NCBI GenBank assembly: GCA_964036045.1
Contig: OZ038380.1
Coordinates: forward strand, 116,793,699-116,857,698
DNA from: Eutreptiella sp. 'Long Island Sound 2002'
Taxonomy: Eukaryota > Euglenozoa > Euglenophyceae > Eutreptiales > Eutreptiaceae
DNA: 64,000 nucleotides
Direction: 5' to 3'
Shown: piece by piece, positions 7,664 to 18,144 of the stretch
How positions within the stretch are numbered: position 1 is the first letter of the stretch
How the letters are laid out: every line of letters begins with the position of its first letter
Position numbers and translations under genes: made by a program
Notes under the pieces: generated by a model
The model's input: the letters and a program-made list of their open reading frames with translations, nothing else
Told to the model about the DNA's origin: nothing
The model's database searches: none

Positions 7664-9591
7664 GTGGGGCCTGGTTACCAACCTGTGGGGGGTGCGGAGT
7701 TTCCTTGCCCGCCTCCAAAGTTACCTCCACCGGGAGTTCCCCCAGGGGTACTGCCTCCCCCCCCCTTACCGGCGTTCCTACGCCGTTCTTCCTCGGCCTT
7801 CTTTAGCTTCTCGGACTCGCGGCGTTTTATGTGGCACTCATCCTCGTAGTGCCTCCTCTTGCCGCAGTAGCCACACGTGAGAGTGCAGCGGAAGTGGTCC
7901 TGGTGTTTGACCTCCTGACCATCCTTGGTTCTCTGCGTCCGCTGCAACTGGAGCATACAAGAGCTGCGTCCATCGCAGTCAGGGGCGTGACATGGTCCCC
8001 CCTTGTGGTCCGTAGGCTGGCAATAAAAAAGATTGGGGGCTCCCTTGCCTTTAGCCGGGGGGGTCTCCTTCATATGCTTCAGTTGCCCTCCCTTACCCTT
8101 CCCAGGGTTAGAGTGGGGTACTGGGGACCTCCCTCCCTGAGGCTTTTCAGCAGGGGCCTCCCTCCGCAGATGTTTGCGCAGGTATTTATCCATGTGAGTG
8201 TCGTTTTCTCTCTCCATGGCGAGTTCGATCAGAAGATCGACCAACTCATCGTAGGAATGAGTCCGGGATTTCCTCTCGGACGTCTCCTTACAATTCTCCC
8301 AAGTCTTGGGAGGAATTTTACCCACGAGCCACAGATGAGGCTCGGTAGGCCCGTATGAGGAGGGCTTCATCCTCCCCATTAGCTACTCCAGCTGCGCCAC
8401 GAACTCAATAATACGGGCAGCTGTGGGGACCTCAGGAAGTGGGGGTAGTTCCTCTATCTCCGTACGGACACTCAGGTCCGTTTCGTAGACTGGGTACATT
8501 TGTTCCAGTCTTTTAAGGAGGTCTCCCCAACTGGAGCTCTTCCTGATGGCAGTTTTCACCTGCCGCTGAAGGAACATTTTCTTGCACGACTTCTTGATGA
8601 GCGTGCACTTGGTCCGGACATCAGCATGTTGCTGTCCGGTGAGGAGTAGAAACTCCCAAAACTCTTCGACCCATTCGGGCAAGTTTTTAGGATCGAGCTC
8701 AGGGAGCTCCATCTGAAGGTTCGCTGTGGCGATGCCCTTCGTTCCCCGACCTGGTACACCAGTGTCACCTTTTCCACCTGAGGGGGGTGAGGGGTAGACA
8801 GTGGCAAGTGGCGCCAGTGCAGCCAGCCCATAGCCCTCCATCTCAGCCTCAGTAGAATCCCGAATAGTGCATACAGGAACAGTCCTCACACGAGGATGGA
8901 AAGGGCTTGGACAAGTGTCCAAGGGGGTGCTGCGGATCCCTCTGCAGCTTTTCACACCCCGGGTCAGGAGTTCAACACCCGGGGACATGGTCGAGGGGGG
9001 CTTCGCCAGTTCAGACAGCCCCGGTTTAGCCTTGAGTGCTGCAGACAGTGCACTCAAATCGGGATCTTCATCACCAGCCCCCAGAACCCGGGAAAGGAGT
9101 TCCATGGTCTCATCCAGACCGAGTTTAGGGGCAGCCATACGTGAAGGTAAACCTCTTCCCACACGCACGGGCTCGGGGCACACCCCACGAGGCGAAGGTG
9201 GTCTTGGCCCCGAAGGTAACGACGGGGTAGGCTCTCTAGATATCCAGTCCTCCTCTCATTCCGAGGAGTCATTGGACGTCGTGGCGGATATTTCTCCATA
9301 AGGTGCTTTGAACCCCTCACCCCACGTGGTGCCGAACATGGGATACGCCTTCATCGGTTCTTTCTCCTTCTCCTGCTTTCCCGCTTTTCTCGGGGCTTTC
9401 ACTTTGGCGTTGGCGACCTTCTCCATCGCGGCCTGGGCTTCCTTAGCGGCCAAGGAATCAGGATCAGGGGCATCCTCAGAAGGAGGTAAGGAAGCTACGA
9501 CAGACAGGAGGGCAGCCGCCATCAGATTCCTCCCTTCGAGGCTTCTGAGGCGTTCCTGGGTTAACACAGGCGCCTCAGGGGCTTCTCCCAT
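7664..9591 (-). pseudogene. Outer element gag with zinc knuckle, three in-frame stops
   Basis: One minus-strand frame from the ATG at 9591 (MGEAPEAPVLTQERLRSL) to the insertion at 7664, about 640 codons. TGA at 9256-9258, TAG at 8383-8385 and TAA at 7675-7677 interrupt it without changing frame. The N-terminal third is Ala/Pro/Lys-rich. The middle (about 8700-8100) has the capsid-like stretch with LPEWVEEFWEFLL, a VKTAIRKSSSWGDLLKRLE segment and THSYDELVDLLIELA. Near the end CGYCGKRRHYEDEC (7834-7875) is a CX2CX4HX4C zinc knuckle, followed by a Lys/Glu-rich helix and a Gly-rich tail. Gag packages element RNA in cytoplasmic particles; this copy cannot make it. Confidence 0.85.
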
Positions 9592-10062
9592 ATATTTTTC
9601 TTCCGCCCCTCTTGCTTGGTGACTTGGTTAGGAGTTGGTTAGGAATCTGGGGTATAGGAGTTAGGCCAGACACAGGAAATGACTTGGCCAAGCAACTCAA
9701 TTCAGAAACAGTCACAATCTGGAACCACAAGAAAAAAGTAGAAACTTTTGAGTATAGGGGTCCTGAGGTGGGAGACCACTAGGCTTAACGTACAAGGCCC
9801 AAGGCATGAGGTGCCTACTTTATTTCGGTATAACCTCCATGAGGGATGATACCTCCGCTCCTTTGAGTGGTAGGGGTGAACTTCATGGGGGAGCTAGGGT
9901 TTTAACCCTAGTTGCCGAGAAAGTGCACTTAAAGCTTCATTACAGAAACAAAAATGTTTAAGTGTTAGTCTCAGCACTTCCTTAGGCAAAAAAGGGGGCT
10001 GTAGCCTGGATCAAGTACCCCAAGAAAGACATGGTAGTGACTTTTCCTTACTGTAGGTAGAC
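9592..10062 (-). other. Probable 5' leader and LTR side of the outer element (not delimited)
   Basis: Upstream of gag on the minus strand, so the 5' LTR of the outer element should be here or just beyond. There is no second LTR in the window to compare it with, so I cannot mark the border. A short inverted repeat CTAGGGTT/AACCCTAG (about 9894-9911) is visible. No tRNA primer site could be assigned with confidence. No gene seen. Confidence 0.4.
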
Positions 10063-10389
10063 ATGGATGAGGAGAGTGAAGAGGATGAAGAAGGGTACGA
10101 GGCGATGTCGGATACGGAGGATGGTGAAGAAGAAGGAGAAGAAAGAAAGGAAGAGGAAGAAGAAGAAGAGTACGTCGAAGACGACCATGGACCTATGGTT
10201 TGTGCCATGGGTGATGAAGAAACGGGTCTGTGTCAACACACAGACTGGTCTGCGAAGCAGGATTGGGTTGGGTGTGATCATTGCACTGCTTGGTACCACC
10301 TTAGGTGTTCCGGCTTGAAGCAGATGCCCAAAGAGGATGGAGAATGGGTGTGGCCATAGTGTGGGAAGGATATGGAAGAAGAAAGATAA
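10063..10389 (+). pseudogene. PHD-finger protein fragment with internal stop
   Basis: The ATG frame opens with about 50 residues that are mostly Glu/Asp, then DWVGCDHCTAWYHLRCSGL, the core signature of a PHD finger (CDxCxxWYHxxC), and then GEWVWP. A TAG at 10357-10359 falls between the Trp and the expected last Cys; the next codons give CGK and a stop at 10387-10389. PHD fingers usually read histone tail marks and occur in chromatin proteins and in some transposon proteins. A pyrimidine-rich stretch ending CTGTAG just before the ATG could be a splice acceptor. Early Cys ligands are poorly placed, so the finger may be partial. Confidence 0.6.
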
Positions 10390-11472
10390 GAAGATACAAG
10401 ACCCCCACAAGGGTGCTTTTCAACACCACAGCAGATTTCACTTCACATGGCATGCTTGGGTTCGGTGGTCCGCCGAATGAAGTATGTGCCCCCTTTTCAA
10501 GTGAATTCATGGTCTTTTATGTGTCTTCTTGCCAGGAGGGACAGTTGGGACATTGCTAGGGCCGTTGGTACCAGGTTTCAAAGCTTCTCCAGTAACAAGT
10601 CCATATCAGCCCAAAGTGGCGCTCGATTAGAGCAGCGGCCTCGATTAGGGCGCTTTACCGAGCTCCGGGTTTAAGACGAACGTCCCCAAAACGAACGTCA
10701 AACCTCTCCTTTTCACCTCAACATTGACCACCGCATGAAACCACGGCATGGGGCACGCCTCATTGAACACTAATTTGCATTTCCTTGATAGCATAATGGC
10801 TACCGGCGAAGAATGGCCCTCATGGAAAGCGCGCACTTGACAAAGCCGCCATCGTCCTGAACTTGCAGGACAATCGTCATAAAAACATCCCAAAACAGCC
10901 CATTTTTCAACACTAAATCAAATCGTCTGCTGCAACCCAGCTGCGTCATAGATGTCATTGCTGGATTTGAGACACTTGCTTGCCAGACTGGTGATGGTCC
11001 TGAACTTTCAAGACGATAGTCCTGAAAAAAGCCTGGATAAAGCGAGCAAATGGCTATTTTTGGACAGTATTCGGCCATAGGCTATTTTGGGGGCTCAACG
11101 CGCAGAGCCGCCGGTGCAAGTACTGTGAGTGAACTGTCTGTGGCATACTTGGTAGCGTTCAGGCAACACTCCTTAGTCACTCAGGTTCCGCAGAGTTTCC
11201 GGCTTTTCACGAGGACATCAATTGGAAGAACCCTTTTGTTGCTTTGAGTTTGTGTTCGACATTTGCCATGATATATAGTAAGTTGGAAATTGAGGTCTAT
11301 TGTAGTCTGTCTATTCTGTCTTGTGATCAGGGTTTGACGTGACATGACGATGTCCAAAACCCATGATACAGGGCCATTGAAGCATTAAAGTGGTAGGAGA
11401 GGCGGCAGGGCTAAGCCCGTCGCCGACCTGGCCACTAGGGCATGGATAAGATCGCGGTTTAATCCTACTCTC
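10390..11472. other. Intergenic, with a degenerate 143-bp direct duplication
   Basis: No supported gene. Two related segments, about 10845-10890 and 10988-11034, share GTCCTGAACTT, CAGGAC or CAAGAC and AAAAA blocks; the first contains the inverted pair GTCCTG/CAGGAC. Two CTCGATTAG words lie at 10622-10650. Short minus-strand frames here look random. Confidence 0.4.
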
Positions 11473-11820
11473 TATGTTCCGTTCGCCCTCTTGTCTGTAT
11501 TGGTGATGACGCTTGGAAAGGGCACCTATTTGGTATTTGACAAGTTGGACCACTTCCCTTTGGCAACCTTCATCCAATAATGCTTTGGTGCTTTCGCCTT
11601 GATTGAGTGTGGTGACAATGTCTTGCATGCAATGATGGTGCATGGTATCACGGAATGGGCCTTGATTCGCTGGACTTGTTTTGGAACAACTCCCTACCAA
11701 CAAAAAATGTATGAGCCCCTGGTGGGTGAAGAACAAAATGGCCAACATAGCGAAGTATATCCAGGAGGTTTTATCAATGGTGGTGATGAAAATGACTTCA
11801 AGGATTTGAAAGAAAAGTAA
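11473..11820 (+). pseudogene. Unrecognised coding-like fragment
   Basis: The plus frame starting at 11473 reads as plausible protein, including TLGKGTYLVFDKLDHFPLA, then a TAA at about 11578-11580, then ALIECGDNVLHAMMVHG, ALIRWTCFGTTPYQQ and an acidic end. It stops at 11818-11820. I do not recognise it. A 209-codon minus frame (11311-11940) covers the same bases and cannot be excluded. The proximity and similar decay of 12084-13415 suggest, but do not show, one former gene. Confidence 0.3.
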
Positions 11821-12083
11821 GTGGGTCTTTAATGTTTTCTTTTCAATGTTGATGAGAAGAGTTCTTTGGTACAGATTTGTGAGATTGGTAGAAAGAATGA
11901 GTCCGCATGCGTTACATGCTCCGTGAGAAGGGTCCACCAATTTTCACAAATTAGGGAGATTCGTGAATGCGCCTATGGCTTTCCACATTCTCACTCCGTT
12001 CCTCTTGGTTTTCGAGTTTATGTTTTCGATGTTATCTTTCATCTTTTGTTTGATTGTTCGTTTGTTTTTGATGGTTAAAAGGG

Positions 12084-13415
12084 GTGCGCGACGCTACGTC
12101 CGGACACCAAGAGGTTCCCTTGGAACTCTTGGACGCTGTCAATTCTGTTTGTTCATTCGTTATCACGCAAGGTCAATATATCAACGCCCCTATAATGGAA
12201 AATCCTTGTATGTATTTCATGCACACCGCGCTAACGCCGGTGGTCGGTTTACATTTGTTCTTCCACATGTGTTACGTCGTGTTTCCTCTCCTCCTTGTGA
12301 AAGCAAGAGCCAGAATGCAACCATATTTGTACATGTTTCGAACCAGACAAATCCGTATGTTCACTTGCAAAGTAATGTTGTCCGACGGTTCCATGCCATG
12401 AGTAAATGTCAAGGTGAGCGATACGTGTGGTGAAATGCATGATTTGAGTCAACAAGTATTTAACATTACGGGAATTCACATGCATACATTGCAATTTCTC
12501 CATGAGGGTAGATTATTTTGTTCTTTAGATAAATTCAAGGATCTCTCCTTTGTTCGTGTCCCTCAGGTATTGGATGTTCCTCTTCGTCTGTTGGCAGGTA
12601 TGGAAGAAGATCAAGATGTTGTCAATATTGGTCAAGCTTTGTCGGCATGAGGTTCCAACATCGCATTGGCGCTGTTGCCTGAAGGTGAGCATAATGATTT
12701 GGACAGCGATGAGTTAAGAGAGAGTGATGAAGAAGAATTGTTAAGTAGTTCTAGTAGAGTTAGGATTTACGATTAGCTAGCCATGAGAGGGTCGGATGAC
12801 TCACCTTCACTTGAAGAAGACCCGAAGCGCCTATGTGTTGCAGACTCGGGGCCCGATGTCAACGTTCCAATCTTGCTTTTTTCCTTGCCGGTTGATATGG
12901 AAGCGAAGATGGACCATCCAGTTGACGCTTTTTCCCACTTTCCTTCGACAGGAATTATGGACACTGGAGTGCGTGTTTCAACACAATCTTTGCTGGGACC
13001 TAACTTTCCGCCCGCTCAAGCCGCGGATTCAATCCAAGGTTTGGGTGAGAGCCAACAAGGTGCACGGCAGGCCAGGGACCTAAACACAAGCCAACCATCG
13101 CTACCCTCGTCATGCAACTCGATGGGATCATCCCTCGAACATCAACCACCCAATTGAGACGGTCAAGATTGCAGCATGGTGTATCAGACATATAAAATGC
13201 CTATGTGTGATCAACGTATTGGGTTGGAGCGACACGCTCAATCGGTAGCTATGGGATTTCGTGAAGACATTGTTGTTCAACACCTGGTTGAGATTCTTGA
13301 CGCAAGGATGGGCTTTACTATTAAGTTATGGGACCAAGATCAGGTTCATCCCGGCCTTGTGACGTATTTCGAAAATATTACAGTACAAAGAGTCCGCAAC
13401 ACAAAAAATAAATAG
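12084..13415 (+). pseudogene. Decayed gene with a ubiquitin-like domain
   Basis: A single plus frame holds coding-like sequence for 1.33 kb, broken by stops at 12399-12401, 12648-12650, about 12774-12776 and 13155-13157. From about 12357 to 12602 it fits the ubiquitin fold in order: KVMLSDG, VNVKVSDT, the GI turn in FNITGIHMHTLQF, LHEGR, LDKFKDLSF and LDVPLRLLAGM, which lines up with ubiquitin's LRLRGG end. This is domain pattern recognition and needs a profile search. After it come an acidic patch (LRESDEEELL), a Ser/Pro-rich linker, and a C-terminal part with FREDIVVQHLVEILDARMGF. Protein identity is unknown; the PHD fragment 2 kb upstream could be part of the same locus. Confidence 0.5.
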
Positions 13416-13489
13416 CATGTGCTGTGTCATGAATGCATTAAGACAACACGCTTACTCTTGGATTTCGCGGGTGGTGGGAGATGGCCGCT

Positions 13490-13735
13490 CCTGACAGGAG
13501 CCGCCCCTGGCTCCTGCTCCTGAGGAGCACCGACCCTGGCTCCTGAGGAGCTCCGACCCTGAGGTGCTCCTCGGGAGCACCAACCCTGGCTCCTGAGGAG
13601 CACCGACCCTGAGGGGGCTCCTGAGGAGCACCGACCCTGGCTCCTCAGGAGCCAAAGCTCCTGAGGAGCACCGACCCTGCTCCTGAGGAGCAAGTTGGCT
13701 CCTCAGGAGCACCGACCCTGGCTTCTGAGGAGCGA
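13490..13735. repeat. Cluster of GCTCCTGAGGAGC near-palindromes
   Basis: About ten copies of a 13-base inverted repeat built on CTCCTGAGGAG or CTCCTCAGGAG, most followed by ACCGACCCTG, spaced 20-40 bases apart. Every copy can form a short hairpin. Looser relatives are seen at 13910-13970 and 14165-14215. The frames across it encode only Leu/Arg/Ser/Gln repeats in all readings and are not called. Confidence 0.8.
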
Positions 13736-14959
13736 AAACAAAAAAAAGGATATTTCTTCACTTTTAGCTGAGTACTTTGCATATTTTCTACAAAGGGTGC
13801 CCATTGTGGCTGCAAAGTTACCAATAACGTGGATAAAAGTCGCATTTTTGGACTCTTACAGGCTTTCCTGATGTCTACATCATTGATTCTGAAGCACACC
13901 ACCTCTGCTCCTTGGGAACGATTCTGCTTCCGAACAAAGGCGGCCCTCAGGAACCAAAACAAAAAGACTTATTCCCAATTTTTGATTACTTATGTGTACT
14001 TTTTTTGTACACGGTGCCCATCGTGCATGCAAGATTGCCAACAAGGCAGATCAAATTTGCATTTTTGTTAGCTTTGGAGGTTCAACTAGAGGATTCCTCC
14101 AATATTTCTTCAGTGAACCAAGTCGTTTGTTTGAATCACTGATCTTGGGAAGAACCACTATTGCTCCTGAAGAGCAATTTTTGCTCCCGCGGAGCACCGT
14201 CCGTGTCTTTCAGGGAGCTAAAACAAATCTACATGCTTTTCACTTTGTGCTTGTTGTTTCGCATCATTTCAACATCCGCTCTGCATCCTTCTTGGAACAT
14301 TACCAACAACTCAAAAGTTGCATTGCGCTTTAGAAAGTCTACTACACATTGGTTTCCTTTGCTTCAATGTTTGCTTTGTGACCAACGTCAATTAACAAAA
14401 TACTTCCTCTCAAAAGAGTGAATTCGAAGCCCTTATAGCCATGCAACTTGGGTGTAATTTTGTTTTGCAAACAACGTCATTGCCTCTACTTTGAAACCGC
14501 AATGAAAACTGTGTTTTTGCTTTGATTGGGCATTTTTAGTCTTGAACCTCTTGTGCTATCTTTTTCAATCAACCTTTTTACCTAATTCCTTAGCCAAAGA
14601 ACCATGCAGCCAGCACTTAAACCTAAATACATGCGTATAACAATTGACATTTTGTATTTGCACCAATCACATAGCAATCAACACCACCTTTTCTACCATC
14701 AATTCCATTGGTTGCGGGAGAAACCACAAAATTGCACTTCATCTGCCTTACTTTAGAAGATTCGCATTCATTGAACTTTCGGACCCCACCAGAATACAAT
14801 TGTTCCATACAGCATCATTGCCCGTTGTGTTGCATCAGACTTTGGATGACAATGATCTTAGCACACGCAAACTGCACCCTGTTTTTCAGCCCAAGGGCAG
14901 CACTTGTGTGCAAAAAAAAGACGCGCAGTTTCCGCGTGTTTTGACTTGCCAACTGAGAA
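13736..14959. other. Intergenic, AT-rich, no gene seen
   Basis: About 1.2 kb without a supported gene. It contains degenerate copies of the GCTCC hairpin near 13910 and 14165 and long stretches of T/C. Open frames up to 136 codons have no recognisable domain. Confidence 0.4.
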
Positions 14960-15078
14960 TTAAAAAACGGAGGAATGTCAAATATATTTTTTTAGGCTAT
15001 CAGCGGAATAAAAGTAGTCAGAGGTATGAAAAAAACGTTTTTTTGGCATGTTGAGTGCGCGAGGCCTCGCGCACTCAA
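14960..15078 (+). repeat. Dispersed repeat ending in a 28-bp perfect palindrome (copy 1)
   Basis: Contains GGAGGAATGTCAAA, GGCTATCAGCGGAATA, AGTAGTCAGAGGTAT and then a perfect 28-base palindrome at 15051-15078 centred on GAGGCCTC (arms TTGAGTGCGC and GCGCACTCAA). A second copy is at 15459-15570. Confidence 0.75.
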
Positions 15079-15458
15079 TTTTGCAGAATGTGTATTTCCC
15101 AATGGTCCTAAATAAACAGTATTCCATGCCAAATGGGGCTCTGATGTCTTAATGGGTGCCTCATGGTGTACCGTTCGGGTCATGTCAGCAGCAAGAGTGG
15201 TCAATCAATGGACGTCTTGTACACGCCATGCACTATGTAAGGTGTAATAGATCTAAATAGCGGGTTGCCCTCAGTTCTTGCTAAACACGGGATTTTCAGT
15301 TAGTTTACCTACAAATGGGGTGCCCAGCCTCCCATCTTTTGGGGCTGTACAACAGTTTGTCTGAAGCGCTAGGTCACAGGACGTATGAAGCAAGTGCTCC
15401 AGAGGAGGATAGTCTAATCGCTACTCTTGAGCTCACTGTTTTCACAGGATTCCAAAAG

Positions 15459-15570
15459 GGAGGAATCTCAAAAAGCCTTTTGGAGGCTATCGGCAGAATA
15501 CAAGTAGTCAGGGGTATTCAAAAACCCATGCTTCTAGCATGTTGAGTGCGCGAGCCCTCGCGCAGTGAGT
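15459..15570 (+). repeat. Dispersed repeat with degenerate palindrome (copy 2)
   Basis: Same order of blocks as copy 1: GGAGGAATCTCAAA, GGCTATCGGCAGAATA, AGTAGTCAGGGGTAT, then TTGAGTGCGCGAGCCCTCG with two or three mismatches in the palindrome. A third, shorter relative lies at about 15655-15730 (CTGAGTGCGCGAGGCCTCC). Confidence 0.7.
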
Positions 15571-15730
15571 CTTCTGCTGTGCAAGTCTTTAACCCATATT
15601 GAATCTTGCAGTTTTCCTTTCGCTCCATCCTTCCTTCATGCCACTTCCGATGTCAAAACGTCATCTCAAAATAGCCTGAAAATCTCACTCCAGGTAGCTG
15701 AGTGCGCGAGGCCTCCGGCACCCAGCCTCC

Positions 15731-18144
15731 CATAATAAGTATTTTTTCATGTGGACATGTACAGGATGTGTGAACAGCGCCCATCTTTAATAGTTTTCCA
15801 GACGGTCCAAAAATTGGTATTCTTCAAATTAGCCAACGAAATTTGTTTTTGGGGAAAATGACCGGTAAACCCTCTGATTTTCGACTAAAGACTGGTTATT
15901 TGACCCCCCTAAAAACAGCAGGAAATGGGCAAACCTGATGAAAAATGCATTTTTTGGGAGGGTTTGAAAAACAGTATTTTAAAGATGGCAGAAAAAACTA
16001 TTTTTTACGATGACAAAATCTAGGTGCTTAGGTGAAAAAAGGGGGTGCAGTTTGCGTGGGCCAAGATGATGCATCAAGCAGTACGCAAAATGCACAAAAA
16101 ATCCTATCCCCAAATTCACAAAGTAAATAATCAACCAAAAATGAATACTAATTCGTAGTCCAATTGGCGCATCAATAATTCAAATAACACATCAAATTGC
16201 AATGGAGCCTTATGGTCAAAAGATATGAAAATTGGTACCATACAGCATATGTATTGTACGGTACCGGCATGGTATCCATACCATACAGTGCTGCAATATC
16301 TTGTATGGTATGGCCCAACACTCTTGCCTTCACTACTCTGTCCCACCACAAAGAAAAATTGGCCTTTTCACTCCAAACAAAAATATCGCACAATGCCTTG
16401 GCTGTCAGTGCATCCGCAGAGTGGTCCCATACATGGTTGTTGTCAATTCTTGGCAGCTCATGAACAATTGCTATCATTTTAATGAACTACTAATCGTGGG
16501 AAATTAATGACTGGACACTGGACAAAGGGCTGGCCATGGTTTCTTTTTTTTTATGCTCCATAGGAAAGGCACTATACCTTGCATCTTGGTAGTACCTATG
16601 TGGTACCCGTGATCAATGAAGTTCAGATCTGTAATGCAAAGGCATCAACCAATCAAAAATGACTGCAGCTGGTTCCCTGGGCGGCATTGGCGAGCACTTC
16701 CCTGTGCCATGTCCTGATGCAAAACAATGATGGTTGCACAATTTGGCCAAATCAGCTTGCCATAATTGCGAAATTCTGCTGCCACCGTCACAGTGCTTGC
16801 TAACTGCTCCATGTTTGCTGTTTCGAACAACCTTTAACCTAGCCTGGCAACTTGCCACAGAGGCCCAGCATGCCACGCATGCAATTGAACTCAAATTCCA
16901 CCCTCCACCACCTGCTTTGCCAGTGCACTAATCACAAGTTTGGCTATTTACTGGCTCCATTTGAGGCTGGCCGACTAAGCTCAGGGCACAACTCTCTCAG
17001 CAGCCCATGGTTGATTGCTAGTTCTCTCATAGGGCTTACGAGAACATTGCGAGTTATTCAGGATTCTTGCCCTCAGTGGTGGTACTAGCAGCGTGTCCAC
17101 GTCCATATCGGGACCATTGCTTGCTAATTACGGTCCCACTGCAATTCTGTCTTCCACTTCCGCCGCCGCCAGTGCTCTGATCTGTTGATTGCCTTAATCC
17201 CTTGACTGGGTCCAGTGAACTCAACCCGCAACACTTGCAAATGCCCGCAATTGATCGCTGGTTCCCGCATTTGGTTCAGTCTGCAAAATGAATCTGCCTT
17301 GTTGGTTTTCACCCTCGCCAATGGTTTAAACCTCTGAAAATAATGAAATCAACAAGCACACGGCAGAAATCGCGAACGGTCAGAAACCATTCAGCACCTC
17401 AATGTCCACGTCCCACGAAGCAAATGCTTTCCCACCCCACTGGGGGACTCCTCACAAGTGCAAACGCTTCAACCCCCTGAAGTTGGGGACATTTTTTCAC
17501 TCACGAGGGCCCCCTGCGGCAAGCTCAGATGCACAAAGTGCAACACAATTGCAAAAGCTGCCAAGTAATTTCCAGAAACACTGTCTGTGGCTACAATGCC
17601 CAAGAGGGAATACGTTTGTTGACATCACCATTGATCATTGCAAGCAAATACCCAATCTGTGAATCATAAGAGACGTCCACAGTCACATTCTTTGCAATAT
17701 GTTTTCGGGCTCCAGGCTGTCTTGGTTCAGTTGGGTTTGTTCTTGGCAGGAGTAAGAGCGGTGGTTGATTGGGCAAGTGATTCTGGTGTTGCAGGCATTG
17801 TTATTCTTGGTGATGCTTTCGCAAAGAAAGCACACGGTTTGAGGTAATGGACACACAGTGTACACGTTTTGTCGTCAGTCGAAAGGTGAGGGTGTCGTTC
17901 TGCAATTAGCGCTTGCTGAGATCCACCAAGGTCTGTGCTGTCAATTCTGACACCTGGCTCAAACAAGCAGCACACTTTGCCACCAGAACTCAGTGCGGAT
18001 CTGTTAACAAAGAAAACAAATGCATGGGGGGCCAGACCACTGTGACACTGAAGTATGTCAGCTGAAGAATTCCCACCCATAAAATGCTTTTTTGGGGTGT
18101 TCAATCCTGGAACCCACTGAACAACAAATCGGGGTGAATCTTTG
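15731..18144. other. Intergenic, no supported gene
   Basis: About 2.4 kb with no recognised gene. At 16199-16320 there is a cluster of GGTACC, ATGGTAT and ATACCAT words, including a perfect inverted repeat with a 2-base spacer at 16269-16284. A minus frame of 125 codons at 17727-18104 has protein-like composition (Ser, Gly, Cys, Leu) but no motif I know, and is left uncalled. Confidence 0.4.

Larger units (their letters stand above)
1..9591 (-). mobile_element. Decayed Ty3-like LTR retrotransposon (outer element), body only
   Basis: One gag-pol element read on the minus strand, from the gag start at 9591 off the left edge of the window. Order along the element: gag with capsid-like region and zinc knuckle (9591-7664), protease and a KPPFS methyltransferase-like block (4925-3310), then the segment leading into reverse transcriptase (215-1). 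Two younger LTR elements split it at 4963-7663 and 216-3304. It is dead: I count at least five in-frame stops (9256-9258, 8383-8385, 7675-7677, 4843-4845, 4795-4797) and two frameshifts (near 4910, and just after the protease DTG at 4708-4716). The gag and protease text resembles Ty3-like polyproteins I associate with dinoflagellates; that is recognition, not a search result. Its LTRs are not delimited: one lies left of the window, the other should lie in 9592-10062. Confidence 0.85.

Noticed and set aside
7831-8358. 175-codon plus frame opposite gag
   Set aside because: It is antisense to the well-supported minus-strand gag and zinc-knuckle region.
9715-9775. Primer binding site candidates (minus-strand TGGTTCCAG and TGGTCTCCC)
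   Set aside because: Neither can be tied to an LTR end or a specific tRNA from the sequence alone.
11311-11940. 209-codon minus frame
   Set aside because: Overlaps coding-like plus-strand sequence and has no recognised motif. Kept only as an alternative in the 11473-11820 entry.
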